DNA from: Bradyrhizobium uaiense
Lineage (GTDB): Bacteria; Pseudomonadota; Alphaproteobacteria; Rhizobiales; Xanthobacteraceae
Assembly (NCBI RefSeq): GCF_010811875.1
Contig: NZ_VKHP01000037.1
Coordinates: 1-48,494 of the forward strand
Direction: 5' to 3'
Length of the DNA stretch: 48,494 nucleotides
In this document: positions 1 through 7,958 of the stretch, in pieces
How positions within the stretch are numbered: position 1 is the stretch's first letter
Layout of the letters: each line of letters begins with the position of its first letter
Program-made: the position numbers and the translations under genes
Notes under the pieces: model-generated
Database searches by the model: none
What the model was told of the DNA's origin: nothing
What the model saw: the letters and a program-made list of their open reading frames with translations, nothing else

Positions 1-117
1 GCCCCAGTCCCGCGATGGTCAGCGTGCCGGTCATCGCGCCGCCTCCCTGCGCCGCCCCAACCCATGCACCAGCACGATCGCAAAATACGGACAATCGGCC
101 TCGCCGATGTCAGCGAG
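1..117 (-). other. Inverted end segment: cobI 3' end plus true cobJ 5' end
   Basis: Read on the minus strand, 118 to 31 encodes a C-terminus with the motif CPYFAIVLVHG and a TGA at 33-31. This resembles the end of precorrin-2 C20-methyltransferase (CobI). An ATG at 34-32 overlaps that stop as ATGA and begins MTGTLTIAGLG, a typical precorrin-methylase N-terminus, and stops at the window edge one base into codon 12. The plus-strand cobJ frame from 118 resumes at exactly codon 12 (Pro-Gly-Asp-Glu). So this block is the cobI/cobJ junction in inverted orientation, either from a contig-end assembly chimera or from a real small inversion. The cobI identification rests on a short C-terminal stretch; the orientation conflict is directly visible. 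Confidence 0.8.
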
Positions 118-819
118 CCGGGCGACGAGGCGCTGATCACGCCGGAGGTCTCCGCTGCACTCGCAACGGCGACTGACATCGTCGGCTATGCGCCCTATGT
201 GACCCGTGTGCAGCCGCGCGACGGGCTCACGCTGCATCCCTCGGACAACCGCGTGGAATTGCAGCGCGCCGGCGAGGCGCTGCGGCTGGCGGCCGAGGGG
301 CGGCATGTCGTCGTGGTGTCCTCGGGCGATCCCGGGGTGTTTGCGATGGCATCCGCCGTGTTCGAAGCGTTGGAGGACGCGCCGCAATGGCAAGACCTCT
401 CCATTCGCGTTCTGCCGGGCGTGACGGCGATGCTGGCGGCGGCGGCGAGCGCCGGCGCGCCGCTCGGCCATGATTTTTGCGCGATCAACCTTTCCGACAA
501 TCTCAAGCCATGGCCGTTGATCGAGAAGCGGCTGCGGCTCGCCGCCGAGGCCGATTTCGCGATCGCGATGTACAATCCGCGCTCGGCCAGCCGGCCCGAT
601 GGTTTTGCGCGGACGTTGGAGATTTTGAAAGAGGCGGGCTGCGGCGAGCGCATCGTGATCTTCGCGCGCGCCGTTAGCACGCCCGATCAGCGGATCGAGA
701 CGGTCGAACTGCGCGACGCGCGGCCTGACATGGCCGATATGCGGACGCTCGTGATCGTCGGCAATTCAGCGACGCGGCGGGTCGGCCGCTGGGTCTATGC
801 GCCGAGGCAGGTCCGATGA
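64..819 (+). CDS. cobJ: Precorrin-3B C17-methyltransferase CobJ (N-terminus disrupted)
   Basis: SAM-dependent methyltransferase that methylates C17 of precorrin-3B with ring contraction in the aerobic cobalamin pathway; cytoplasmic. The frame carries the tetrapyrrole methylase SSGDPGVFAM motif near residue 88, the NRVELQRA segment near residue 62, and MYNPRSASRP near residue 171. The first 18 residues of this frame (MHQHDRKIRT onward) do not look like CobJ; homology begins at PGDEALITPE (from 118). The proper start, MTGTLTIAGLG, lies inverted at 34-2. With that start the protein would have 244 residues instead of 251. Its 3' end overlaps the 3' end of convergent cobK by 25 bp. Identity is firm; the displayed start is not real. 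Confidence 0.9.
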   Translation: MHQHDRKIRTIGLADVSEPGDEALITPEVSAALATATDIVGYAPYVTRVQPRDGLTLHPSDNRVELQRAGEALRLAAEGRHVVVVSSGDPGVFAMASAVFEALEDAPQWQDLSIRVLPGVTAMLAAAASAGAPLGHDFCAINLSDNLKPWPLIEKRLRLAAEADFAIAMYNPRSASRPDGFARTLEILKEAGCGERIVIFARAVSTPDQRIETVELRDARPDMADMRTLVIVGNSATRRVGRWVYAPRQVR

Positions 820-1544
820 CCGAGCCACTCCATCACCTGGCTCACGCTTTCCACCCGCGGCCTGTCGGGCAGATGCGGCCGCGTGATCATGATGACGGGA
901 AGGCCGAGCGCGCGGGCGGCGTCGATCTTGGCGCGCGCGCCGGCTCCGCCGGAATTGCGGGCGACGATCCAAGCAATGCGACGCGCGCGCATCATCTCGA
1001 GTTCGCCCTCGAGCGTGAATGGACCGCGCGAGACAATGACGTCGGCATCGGGCAACGGCAGCGCTTGCTCGGGCGGGTCGACGAAACGCAGCGTATAGGC
1101 ATGCTGCGGCCGAACACCGAAGGGCGCGATGTGCTGGCGGCCAATCGCGAGGAATACGCTGGCGCGGCTGTCCGGCAAAGCCGCGACCGCGGCTACGACG
1201 TCCGCGACCTCGATCCAGCGATCGCCGGAAATCTTGTCCCAAGGCGCGCGCTCGAGCGCGAGCAATGGCGTTGCGGTTTGCGCGCAGGCGGTGATCGCGT
1301 TCCGGCTCATCTCTGCCGCGAAGGGGTGCGTCGCGTCGATCACATGCGTAATGGCTTCGTGACGCAGATAATCGGCAAGCGCGCTGACGCCGCCGAAGCC
1401 GCCGATCCGGGTCGGCAGAGGCTGTTCGGCAGGAGCAGCGGTGCGGCCGCCATAGGAATAGACCGCGTCGATGCCGGCGCGGGCAATCGCGTCGGCAAGG
1501 AGATTGGCGTCGGCCGTTCCGCCCAGGATCAGGGCGCGCGTCAT
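795..1544 (-). CDS. cobK: Precorrin-6A reductase CobK
   Basis: NAD(P)H-dependent reductase that converts precorrin-6A to precorrin-6B (dihydro-precorrin-6). The protein is 249 aa, normal for the family. It begins MTRALILGGTADAN, a Rossmann-like nucleotide-binding start, and contains DATHPFAAEMS near residue 80 and VSRGPFTLEGELEMM near residue 185, both typical of CobK/CbiJ. The ATG at 1544-1542 was chosen over upstream in-frame starts because the longer version adds ~118 residues without family similarity that are antisense to cobL. This gene alone points against the other cob genes. Its start codon shares the CATG palindrome with the cobL start, so its promoter must lie inside cobL, unless it is transcribed by another route. 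Confidence 0.95.
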   Translation of the reverse strand: MTRALILGGTADANLLADAIARAGIDAVYSYGGRTAAPAEQPLPTRIGGFGGVSALADYLRHEAITHVIDATHPFAAEMSRNAITACAQTATPLLALERAPWDKISGDRWIEVADVVAAVAALPDSRASVFLAIGRQHIAPFGVRPQHAYTLRFVDPPEQALPLPDADVIVSRGPFTLEGELEMMRARRIAWIVARNSGGAGARAKIDAARALGLPVIMITRPHLPDRPRVESVSQVMEWLGHRTCLGA

Positions 1545-2724
1545 GAATAATCCCTGGTTGACCATCATCGGTATCGGCGAAGATGGCCTTGCCGGCCTCT
1601 CTGATGCAAGCCGAAAGGCGCTTGGTGAGGCTGAGGTGGTTTTCGGCGGCGAACGGCATCTCGCGCTGGCCGGCATCACCGGGCGTGGCCGTGCCTGGCC
1701 GGTGCCGTTCGATGCGGAGATCGTGCTTGAATGCCGCGGTCGTCCGACGGTGGTGCTCGCCTCGGGCGATCCGTTCTGGCACGGCGCCGGTGGAAGTCTC
1801 GTCGAGAAGTTGCAGGCGGACGAGTGGATCGCGTACTCCGCGCCATCGACGTTCTCGCTGGCTGCGGCGCGATTGGGCTGGCGGCTCGAGAATGTCATCT
1901 GTCTCGGGCTTCATGCCGCACCGTTCGAGCGGCTGTTACTGCACCTCGTGCGCGATGCTCGGATCATCTGCCTGGTGCGCGACGGCAAGGCGGCGTCCGA
2001 TCTCTCGAGCTGGCTCACTGAGCGTGGCTGGGGGGCGTCAGCGATGTGGACGCTTTCGGCGCTCGGCGGACCGCGTGAATCCATTACGCAGCATCGCGCC
2101 GACAATTATGCAGGCGATTCCCACGGCAGCTTGGTCGCGGTGGCGTTGGAGGCGCGGGGAGCGCAGGGAATCGCGCGCAGCTCGGGTCTCCCGGACGCGC
2201 TCTTTGTACATGACGGGCAACTGACCAAGCGGCCGGTCCGCGCACTGGCGCTGTCGGCGCTTGCGCCACGGCCCGGCGAACGGCTGTGGGATGTCGGCTC
2301 GGGCTCGGGCTCGATCTCGATCGAATGGGTGCTCTGCGGCGGGACGGCGATCGCGGTCGAGGCACGCGCCCAACGCGCCGCCAATATTCGCAGCAATGCT
2401 GCGGGCTTCGGCGTGACGCATCGGATGACCATCATCGAAGGCGAGGCGCCCGGGGCCTTATCGGACCTTGCGGCGCCCGATGCCGTATTCATCGGCGGCG
2501 GCCTCGACGCGGATATGTTCGATGCGATCTGGCCGCGCATCGCGCCGGGAACGCGGCTGGTTGCACATGCGGTGACGCTCGAAACCGAGGCGCTCCTTTC
2601 CGATCTGCGCCGGCGCCATGGCGGCGAACTGATGCGCCTCGAGATTGCGCAGGCCGAGCCACTGGGCCGGTATCGCTCCTGGAAGGCCGCGCGGCCGATC
2701 GTGCAATGGAGTGCTATCAGATGA
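1543..2724 (+). CDS. cobL: Precorrin-6B C5,15-methyltransferase (decarboxylating) CobL
   Basis: Bifunctional enzyme that methylates C5 and C15 and decarboxylates the C12 acetate side chain to make precorrin-8. The 393 aa fit a CbiE-CbiT fusion. The N-terminal tetrapyrrole methylase half starts MNNPWLTIIGIGEDG and has LASGDPFWHG near residue 76. The C-terminal SAM-methyltransferase half has the binding loop DVGSGSGSISIEW at about residue 250 and IGGGLDADMF further on. The ATG at 1543 was chosen because the tetrapyrrole methylase fold begins there; longer frames run into the cobK region. Its stop overlaps the cobE start (ATGA). Confidence 0.96.
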   Translation: MNNPWLTIIGIGEDGLAGLSDASRKALGEAEVVFGGERHLALAGITGRGRAWPVPFDAEIVLECRGRPTVVLASGDPFWHGAGGSLVEKLQADEWIAYSAPSTFSLAAARLGWRLENVICLGLHAAPFERLLLHLVRDARIICLVRDGKAASDLSSWLTERGWGASAMWTLSALGGPRESITQHRADNYAGDSHGSLVAVALEARGAQGIARSSGLPDALFVHDGQLTKRPVRALALSALAPRPGERLWDVGSGSGSISIEWVLCGGTAIAVEARAQRAANIRSNAAGFGVTHRMTIIEGEAPGALSDLAAPDAVFIGGGLDADMFDAIWPRIAPGTRLVAHAVTLETEALLSDLRRRHGGELMRLEIAQAEPLGRYRSWKAARPIVQWSAIR

Positions 2725-3089
2725 AGGTCGCGGGCTTGGGATTCCGGGGCAAAGCCAGCGTCGCATCCTTGCGCGAAGCACTCGACGCCGCCGGCGGCTC
2801 CGAAGGGCTTGCGGCGGTTGCAACGGTGAGTGACAAGGCCGATGCGGTAGCGTTGAAAGTGCTGGCACGGGAATTGGGGTTGCCGATCCGCGGCATCCCC
2901 GCCGCGACGTTGGCTGAGATCAAGACCGCGACGCAATCGGAGCTTATCAAGGCCAGGTTCGGAACGGGCTCCGTCGCTGAAGCCGCCGCGGTCGCGGCAG
3001 CAGGGCGCGGTGCGCGCCTGATCTCGGTCAGGGCGACGTCGCAGGATCGAATGGCCACCGCGGCGATCGCGGAAGGAGACGGCGAATGA
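2721..3089 (+). CDS. cobE: Cobalamin biosynthesis protein CobE (CbiG C-terminal type)
   Basis: A 122-aa protein equal to the C-terminal domain of CbiG. It begins [21 protein letters not shown] and contains [21 protein letters not shown] near residue 80, typical of the CobE/CbiG-C family. CobE is conserved in aerobic cobalamin clusters, but its exact biochemical role is not settled; it is not one of the well-defined methylases. The start at 2721 overlaps the cobL stop, and the stop overlaps the cobM start, so translation is probably coupled along cobL-cobE-cobM. Confidence 0.9.
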   Translation: MKVAGLGFRGKASVASLREALDAAGGSEGLAAVATVSDKADAVALKVLARELGLPIRGIPAATLAEIKTATQSELIKARFGTGSVAEAAAVAAAGRGARLISVRATSQDRMATAAIAEGDGE

Positions 3090-3877
3090 CGGTGCATTTC
3101 ATCGGCGCAGGGCCCGGCGCCGCCGACCTCCTGACCCTGCGCGGCCGCGATCTGATCGCCTCTTGCCCGGTCTGTCTCTATGCGGGATCGCTGGTGCCGT
3201 CAGGCGTTCTGGCGCATTGCCCGAAGGATGCGCGCATCGTCAACACGGCACCGCTCTCGCTCGACGAGATCATCGCCGAGATCGCCGCGGCGCATGCCGA
3301 GGGCAAGGACGTCGCGCGGCTGCATTCGGGCGACCTCTCGATCTGGTCGGCGATGGGCGAACAGCTGCGCCGATTGCGCGCGTTGAATATTCCGTATTCG
3401 GTGACGCCTGGCGTGCCGGCCTTCTCGGCGGCTGCGGCGGCGCTGGAGTCCGAGCTGACGCTGCCGGGTCTTGCGCAATCGGTGGTGCTGACACGCACGC
3501 CGGGCAGGGCGAGCGCGATGCCTGATGGCGAGACGCTTGCGGCCTTTGCCGCGACCGGTGCAGTGCTCGCGATCCATCTCTCAATCCATCTGCTCGACAA
3601 GGTCATCGCCGAGCTGACGCCGCATTATGGCGCAGACTGTCCGGTCGCGATCGTCTGGCGCGCGAGCTGGCCGGACCAGCGCATCGTGCGCGCCACGCTT
3701 GCGACGCTCGATGCCGCCATTGGCGCCGAGCTCGAACGCACCGCGTTGATCCTGGTCGGCAAGACGCTGGGCGCCGGTGAATTCGCCGAAAGCCGGCTCT
3801 ATGCGGCCGACTATGACCGCCGCTATCGGCCGGTGGGGGCGGAGCCGCGCTTTCCGGAGACAGGATCATCGCAATGA
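3086..3877 (+). CDS. cobM: Precorrin-4 C11-methyltransferase CobM
   Basis: SAM-dependent enzyme that methylates C11 of precorrin-4 to give precorrin-5. The protein is 263 aa, as expected. It begins [20 protein letters not shown], the conserved tetrapyrrole methylase start, and has [10 protein letters not shown] near residue 30, [15 protein letters not shown] near residue 79 and [16 protein letters not shown] near residue 105, all characteristic of CobM/CbiF. ATGA overlaps with cobE upstream and cobB downstream place it in a tightly coupled operon. Confidence 0.96.
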   Translation: MTVHFIGAGPGAADLLTLRGRDLIASCPVCLYAGSLVPSGVLAHCPKDARIVNTAPLSLDEIIAEIAAAHAEGKDVARLHSGDLSIWSAMGEQLRRLRALNIPYSVTPGVPAFSAAAAALESELTLPGLAQSVVLTRTPGRASAMPDGETLAAFAATGAVLAIHLSIHLLDKVIAELTPHYGADCPVAIVWRASWPDQRIVRATLATLDAAIGAELERTALILVGKTLGAGEFAESRLYAADYDRRYRPVGAEPRFPETGSSQ

Positions 3878-5184
3878 CCGCGGGCCTCGTGATCTCGGCA
3901 CCGGCATCCGGCGTCGGCAAGACGACGCTGACCCTGGCGTTGGCCCGTGCCTGTCGCAATCGCGGGCTGAAGGTGCAATGCCTCAAGAGCGGGCCTGATT
4001 ACATCGATCCTGCCTTTCACGCGGTCGCGACGGGACGCGCGTCGGTCAACATCGATAGCTGGGCGATGGCGCGCGAAGCGATCGCCCATCTGGCAAGCCG
4101 CGGCGCGGATGCGGATCTCGTGCTGGCCGAGGGCTCGATGGGATTGTTCGACGGTGTCGCCGCGCCTGGCGTCTCCGGCACCGGCGCCACCGCCGATATT
4201 GCCGAGATGATGGGATGGCCGGTGCTGCTGGTGATCGATCCCTCCGGTCAGGCGCAGACGGCGGCGGCGATCGCCGCGGGACTGCGCGATTTCCGCGCCG
4301 GCGTGCGGCTGGCAGGCGTCGTTCTCAACCGTGTCGCCAGTGCGCGGCATGAAGCCTTGGTGCGCAGTGCCATGGAAGGCGCAGGCATTCCGGTTTTTGG
4401 CGCGCTGCCCCGGCACGCCGAGATCGCACTTCCGAAGCGTCATCTCGGCCTGGTGCAGGCCGAAGAGCAGGCTCAGATCGACGGCCTGATCGACGAAGCC
4501 GCACGCTTCGTCGTCGAGCATGTCGATCTGGACTCTGTGATGCGATCGGCGCGGGTCTGGTCGCCGCAATCGGCCGCGCTCAGCCTGGACATCACACCGC
4601 CCGGCCAACGCATCGCGCTGGCGCGTGACGCCGCATTCTCCTTCGTTTATCCGCACATGCTGGAAGCCTGGCGCGCGGCCGGCGCTGAGATCGTGACGTT
4701 CTCGCCCCTCGCCGACGAGGGCCCCGATACGGATGCCGATGTGTGCTGGTTGCCTGGTGGCTATCCCGAGCTGCATGCCGGCCGGCTGGCCGCCAACAGG
4801 CGATTTCTTGGGCAGCTGCGCACCTTTGCCGAGACGAGGCCGGTACACGGCGAGTGCGGGGGCTACATGGTGTTGGGCACAGCGCTCACCGATGCCGAAG
4901 GCGTGCACCACGCGATGGCGGGCTTGCTCGGCCTCGAGACGAGCTACGCCAAGCGCCGGATGCATTTGGGCTACCGGCGCGCCGAGCTTGCGGCACCGAT
5001 GCCCGGACACGGTTTCGGGGCACGGCTGCGCGGTCACGAGTTCCACTATTCGACGATCATCGCGCAGCCGGACACGCCGCTGGCTGTGGTGCGCGATGCG
5101 ACCGGCGCGATCGTTGCGGAGACCGGATCGTGGCGTGGCAACGCGACGGGGACATTCTTCCATCTGATTGCGGGGGACCGATGA
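3874..5184 (+). CDS. cobB: Hydrogenobyrinic acid a,c-diamide synthase CobB
   Basis: ATP- and glutamine-dependent amidation of the a and c carboxylates of hydrogenobyrinic acid before cobalt insertion in the aerobic pathway. The protein is 436 aa. The N-terminal dethiobiotin-synthetase-like ATPase domain starts [18 protein letters not shown] and has [13 protein letters not shown] near residue 38 and [10 protein letters not shown] near residue 87. The C-terminal glutamine amidotransferase domain has [11 protein letters not shown] and the catalytic Cys of [10 protein letters not shown] at about residue 328. Overlaps of 4 bp join it to cobM and cobA. It could be named CbiA in the anaerobic nomenclature; the neighbours argue for the aerobic CobB. 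Confidence 0.96.
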   Translation: MTAGLVISAPASGVGKTTLTLALARACRNRGLKVQCLKSGPDYIDPAFHAVATGRASVNIDSWAMAREAIAHLASRGADADLVLAEGSMGLFDGVAAPGVSGTGATADIAEMMGWPVLLVIDPSGQAQTAAAIAAGLRDFRAGVRLAGVVLNRVASARHEALVRSAMEGAGIPVFGALPRHAEIALPKRHLGLVQAEEQAQIDGLIDEAARFVVEHVDLDSVMRSARVWSPQSAALSLDITPPGQRIALARDAAFSFVYPHMLEAWRAAGAEIVTFSPLADEGPDTDADVCWLPGGYPELHAGRLAANRRFLGQLRTFAETRPVHGECGGYMVLGTALTDAEGVHHAMAGLLGLETSYAKRRMHLGYRRAELAAPMPGHGFGARLRGHEFHYSTIIAQPDTPLAVVRDATGAIVAETGSWRGNATGTFFHLIAGDR

Positions 5185-5909
5185 GCGGAACTGTCTCCTT
5201 CGTCTCGGCCGGTCCGGGCGATCCCGAGCTCTTGACCATCAAGGGAGCCGCGCGGCTGCGCGAGGCTGACGTCGTGCTCTACGACGACCTCGCTTCGGGC
5301 GCGATCCTCGATCTCGCGCGCGCCGGTGCCAACCTCGTCGCGGTCGGCAAGCGCGCCGGGCGGCTGTCGGCGAGGCAACATCATGTCAGCCGGCTGCTGG
5401 TAGACTATGCGGCGACCGGCGTGCGGGTGGTCCGGCTGAAGTCGGGCGACGCAGGCATTTTCGGACGGCTCGAGGAGGAGATCGAGGCGCTGCGCGCGGC
5501 CGGCATCCGCTACGAGATCATTCCCGGCGTGACCTCGGCCTCGGTTGCCGCAGCGCAAGCCGGCATCCCGCTGACGCGACGGCTGACGTCGCGCCGGGTC
5601 CAGTTCGTGACCGGCGCCGATGTCACCGGCGGCTTGCCTGCGGATTTGAACTGGGCGGCGCTGGCCGATCCGGAAGCGACCACGGTCGTCTATATGGGGC
5701 GGCGCACGTTCCCGGCGCTGGCCGCAAGGCTGATCGCGCATGGCCTCGCTCCCGAGACGCCTGCACTCCTGGCAGAGTCCCTCGGCCATGCTGACGAGCG
5801 GCTTGTCCGCACCACGATTGCGGAGCTGGCCGAACAACTCACGCATGCCGGCGCTGCGACGGCGGCTGCGATCATTTTGTTCGGCGCGCTCGCGCCGGAA
5901 GACAAGTGA
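5181..5909 (+). CDS. cobA: Uroporphyrinogen-III C-methyltransferase CobA
   Basis: Makes precorrin-2 from uroporphyrinogen III with two SAM, the entry step to the corrin branch. The protein is 242 aa, the monofunctional size with no siroheme dehydrogenase/ferrochelatase (CysG N-terminal) domain. It begins [20 protein letters not shown] and has VVLYDDLASG near residue 31, VVRLKSGDAGIFGRLEEE near residue 84 and the EIIPGVTSASVAAAQAGIPLT stretch near residue 113, all SUMT hallmarks. The start at 5181 overlaps the cobB stop. A much longer upstream frame exists, but it is out of frame with cobB and has no family similarity. Confidence 0.95.
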   Translation: MSGTVSFVSAGPGDPELLTIKGAARLREADVVLYDDLASGAILDLARAGANLVAVGKRAGRLSARQHHVSRLLVDYAATGVRVVRLKSGDAGIFGRLEEEIEALRAAGIRYEIIPGVTSASVAAAQAGIPLTRRLTSRRVQFVTGADVTGGLPADLNWAALADPEATTVVYMGRRTFPALAARLIAHGLAPETPALLAESLGHADERLVRTTIAELAEQLTHAGAATAAAIILFGALAPEDK

Positions 5910-5916
5910 AGCGGCG

Positions 5917-6663
5917 ATGTTGACGCTTTCCCTGATCGGTATCGGTTGCGGCGATCCGCGGCAGCTCACCCTTGCTGCGATCGCGGCGATCAATGACGCT
6001 GATCTGATCCTGATCCCGCGCAAGGGCACCGCGAAGTCGGACCTCGCCGAGTTGCGGCGAGCGATTTGCGCGCAAGCGCTGAGCAACGACCGCACGCGCA
6101 TTGCCGAGTTCGACCTGCCGGTGCGCGACGCCGGCGAGGAGGACTACCGCAAGGGCGTCGACGATTGGCATGATGCGATCGCCGCAATCTGGTCGCAGGA
6201 AATCACACGTCATCTCGGCGGCGAGGGGCGCGTCGCGCTGCTGATCTGGGGCGATCCCTCGCTCTACGACTCCAGCCTGCGGATTGCACAGCGGCTCGAC
6301 CCGCGGCCATCGATCGAAATGATCCCGGGCATCACCTCGATCCAGGCGCTGTGCGCGGCGCATGCGCTGCCGCTCAATGAGATCGGCGAGCCGTTCCTGG
6401 TCACGACCGGCCGGCGGCTGCGCGAGGGCGGCTGGCCGTCCGGCGTCGACACCATCGTCGTGATGCTCGACGGCGGCGCGGCATTCCAGACGCTGGATCC
6501 TGAGGGCCTGAAGATCTGGTGGGGCGCCTATCTCGGCATGCCCGATCAGATCATCATGGCGGGGGATCTTGCGGAGACAGGTCCGCGCATCGTCGCCGCG
6601 CGTCAGCAAGCGCGTGCGCAGCACGGCTGGATCATGGACTGCTATGTCCTGAAGCGAGCGTGA
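5917..6663 (+). CDS. cobF: Precorrin-6A synthase (deacetylating) CobF
   Basis: Methylates C1 of precorrin-5 with loss of the C20 acetyl fragment; CobF is specific to the aerobic pathway. The protein is 248 aa. It begins MLTLSLIGIGCGDPRQLTLA and contains ILIPRKGTAKSDLAELR near residue 32, LLIWGDPSLYDSSLRI near residue 108 and IPGITSIQALCAAHALPLNEIG near residue 133, typical of CobF. It starts 7 bp after the cobA stop; the ATG at 5917 gives the usual methylase N-terminus. It is the last cob gene seen here, and a weak hairpin follows at 6670-6687. Confidence 0.95.
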   Translation: MLTLSLIGIGCGDPRQLTLAAIAAINDADLILIPRKGTAKSDLAELRRAICAQALSNDRTRIAEFDLPVRDAGEEDYRKGVDDWHDAIAAIWSQEITRHLGGEGRVALLIWGDPSLYDSSLRIAQRLDPRPSIEMIPGITSIQALCAAHALPLNEIGEPFLVTTGRRLREGGWPSGVDTIVVMLDGGAAFQTLDPEGLKIWWGAYLGMPDQIIMAGDLAETGPRIVAARQQARAQHGWIMDCYVLKRA

Positions 6664-6669
6664 TCGCGG

Positions 6670-6687
6670 ATCGCGTCGGCACGCGAT
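6670..6687 (+). terminator. Weak hairpin after cobF
   Basis: ATCGCG (6670-6675) and CGCGAT (6682-6687) pair around the loop TCGGCA, just past the cobF stop. No T-run follows, so intrinsic termination is doubtful. It could be a transcript-end stabiliser or chance in GC-rich DNA. Confidence 0.25.
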
Positions 6688-6699
6688 GCGTCGTGACTC

Positions 6700-6891
6700 T
6701 CAGGTCTTCAACCCGCGAATGGAAGGCTGGATGGTGAGGCGATAGGCAACGAGACTGTCGCCATCGAACTGCTCGAGCGTCGTCTCGCAGACCGGGCAGC
6801 GATACTCGCCCTTGCTTGCTGATCCGGATGCCAGCTCAAGGCGTCGAAATCCGGCCCCGCAGCGCGGACACGTGACGTCGTCCTTCTTCAT
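6700..6891 (-). CDS. Small zinc-ribbon protein of unknown function
   Basis: A 63-aa protein starting MKKDDVTCPRCGAGFRRLEL, with two CxxC knuckles (Cys8/Cys11 and Cys32/Cys35) that would bind one zinc ion. No enzyme signature is visible. A longer frame exists upstream, but the ATG at 6891 is preceded by GGGGTGAG at good spacing and the zinc ribbon begins at once. It stands alone, facing the end of the cob cluster, with a 400-bp gap upstream that should hold its promoter. A cytoplasmic DNA-, RNA- or protein-binding role is possible but not shown. Confidence 0.75.
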   Translation of the reverse strand: MKKDDVTCPRCGAGFRRLELASGSASKGEYRCPVCETTLEQFDGDSLVAYRLTIQPSIRGLKT

Positions 6892-7291
6892 CAACTCACC
6901 CCAGAACAACACCGTAGGTATTTTGTAACCCAGACCGCGCGGCGGAACTATGGTCATGGCCGGAGGGGCTGCGGACCATTCCTGCATGGGAATAGACGAT
7001 GCGTCCTCGGCGAGCGGGAAGTGGCGTAGCCGATCGCGTGGAGCGGGTGGCCAATTTCAACGCATTCCGCAAATCCGGCAATGGGTTATGAAACGGCCTT
7101 AGAGGGTCATAGACGGTCGGACCTGGGCGACAATGATGGCTGCCATGTCGCTGTGGTCGAGAGATGCTGCGGCCGCTCAATCGCTCGGCAGCGCGATCGC
7201 CGGTGCGCGCAAGGGCACACCAGCGATCAATCGCGATCAGCCGAGATCGTCTATTGCGTGGTCAGGCGAACCACATCCGGCCCCCGCCGCT
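6892..7291. other. 400-bp stretch without a convincing gene
   Basis: Short frames exist on both strands, but they are rich in Arg, Ser and His and show no family motif or good ribosome binding site. It probably holds the promoter of the zinc-ribbon gene near its left end. No repeat or RNA structure was recognised. Confidence 0.4.
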
Positions 7292-7828
7292 TCACGCGAC
7301 TGCGGGGAAGTCGATGTCGGTGTCGTTGATGCGGTTGAAGACGTTGGTGAAGACGATGGTCGCAAACGCGAGGCTGATCTCGACCAGTTGCGCGTCGCTG
7401 TAGCCGGCGGCCTTGATCGCGGCGAAATCCGCGTCGCTGACGGTGCCGCCCGACAGCGCAAGCTTGCGGACGAAACCGATCAGCGTGTCTTGCCTGGCAT
7501 CGCCGGTCGGCGCTCCATCGCGGATCTGCTTCAATGCGTCGGCGTTCACGCCGGCGAGCCTGCCGAGATGCGAATGCGCGGCGACACAGTAATCGCAGCC
7601 GCCGGCGGCGCTGATCACGAGCTTGATGATCTCCCGATCGCGCTTCGACAGGCTGCCGCCGGCCAGCACGGCATCGGCGGCGAGGATCGACTTGAGCGCG
7701 GCCGGCCCGTGGGCGGCGATGGCCGCATAGGCGTTCGGGACACTACCGGCCGCCTTCTTGATCTGGGCGTAGATCTGGCCCGACGGGCCGGTATCGGTTT
7801 CGAGATTGGGGACTGAGAGACGAGACAT
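7292..7828 (-). CDS. Carboxymuconolactone decarboxylase/AhpD-like protein
   Basis: A 178-aa all-helical protein with the CMD/AhpD redox motif CDYCVAAHSH at residues 78-87 (Cys78, Cys81, His85), as in alkylhydroperoxidase-like enzymes. It probably reduces or detoxifies peroxides or organic electrophiles in the cytoplasm; the substrate is unknown. The start MSRLSVPNLE (ATG 7828) follows a CGGAG ribosome binding site; an upstream in-frame extension lacks family similarity. It is divergent from the AraC-type gene at 7959 across a 130-bp AT-rich region, a common arrangement in which the regulator controls its neighbour. No partner peroxiredoxin is adjacent. Confidence 0.87.
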   Translation of the reverse strand: MSRLSVPNLETDTGPSGQIYAQIKKAAGSVPNAYAAIAAHGPAALKSILAADAVLAGGSLSKRDREIIKLVISAAGGCDYCVAAHSHLGRLAGVNADALKQIRDGAPTGDARQDTLIGFVRKLALSGGTVSDADFAAIKAAGYSDAQLVEISLAFATIVFTNVFNRINDTDIDFPAVA

Positions 7829-7900
7829 GGTGCAACTCCGTGTTTGGGGTGGTGAACGATTGCGCAGTGAAAATAGGATTCGGATTTGAGACATTGAATG

Positions 7901-7930
7901 TTCATATTGCTCGATTATATGCTCAATCGT
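7901..7930. promoter_or_regulatory. Candidate regulator site between divergent genes (direct repeat)
   Basis: Within the AT-rich intergenic region, GCTCGAT (7909-7915) and GCTCAAT (7921-7927) form a direct repeat 12 bp apart around TTATAT. AraC-family proteins often bind direct repeats through two HTH motifs, and an AraC-type gene starts at 7959. The assignment is inference from position and pattern only. Confidence 0.3.
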
Positions 7931-7958
7931 CTCATGAACTGCCTTGGGGGGATTGGCC

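Noticed and set aside
6892..7291. Small genes in the gap between the zinc-ribbon and AhpD-like genes
   Set aside because: Several short frames exist on both strands, but none has a good ribosome site plus plausible composition or a family motif.
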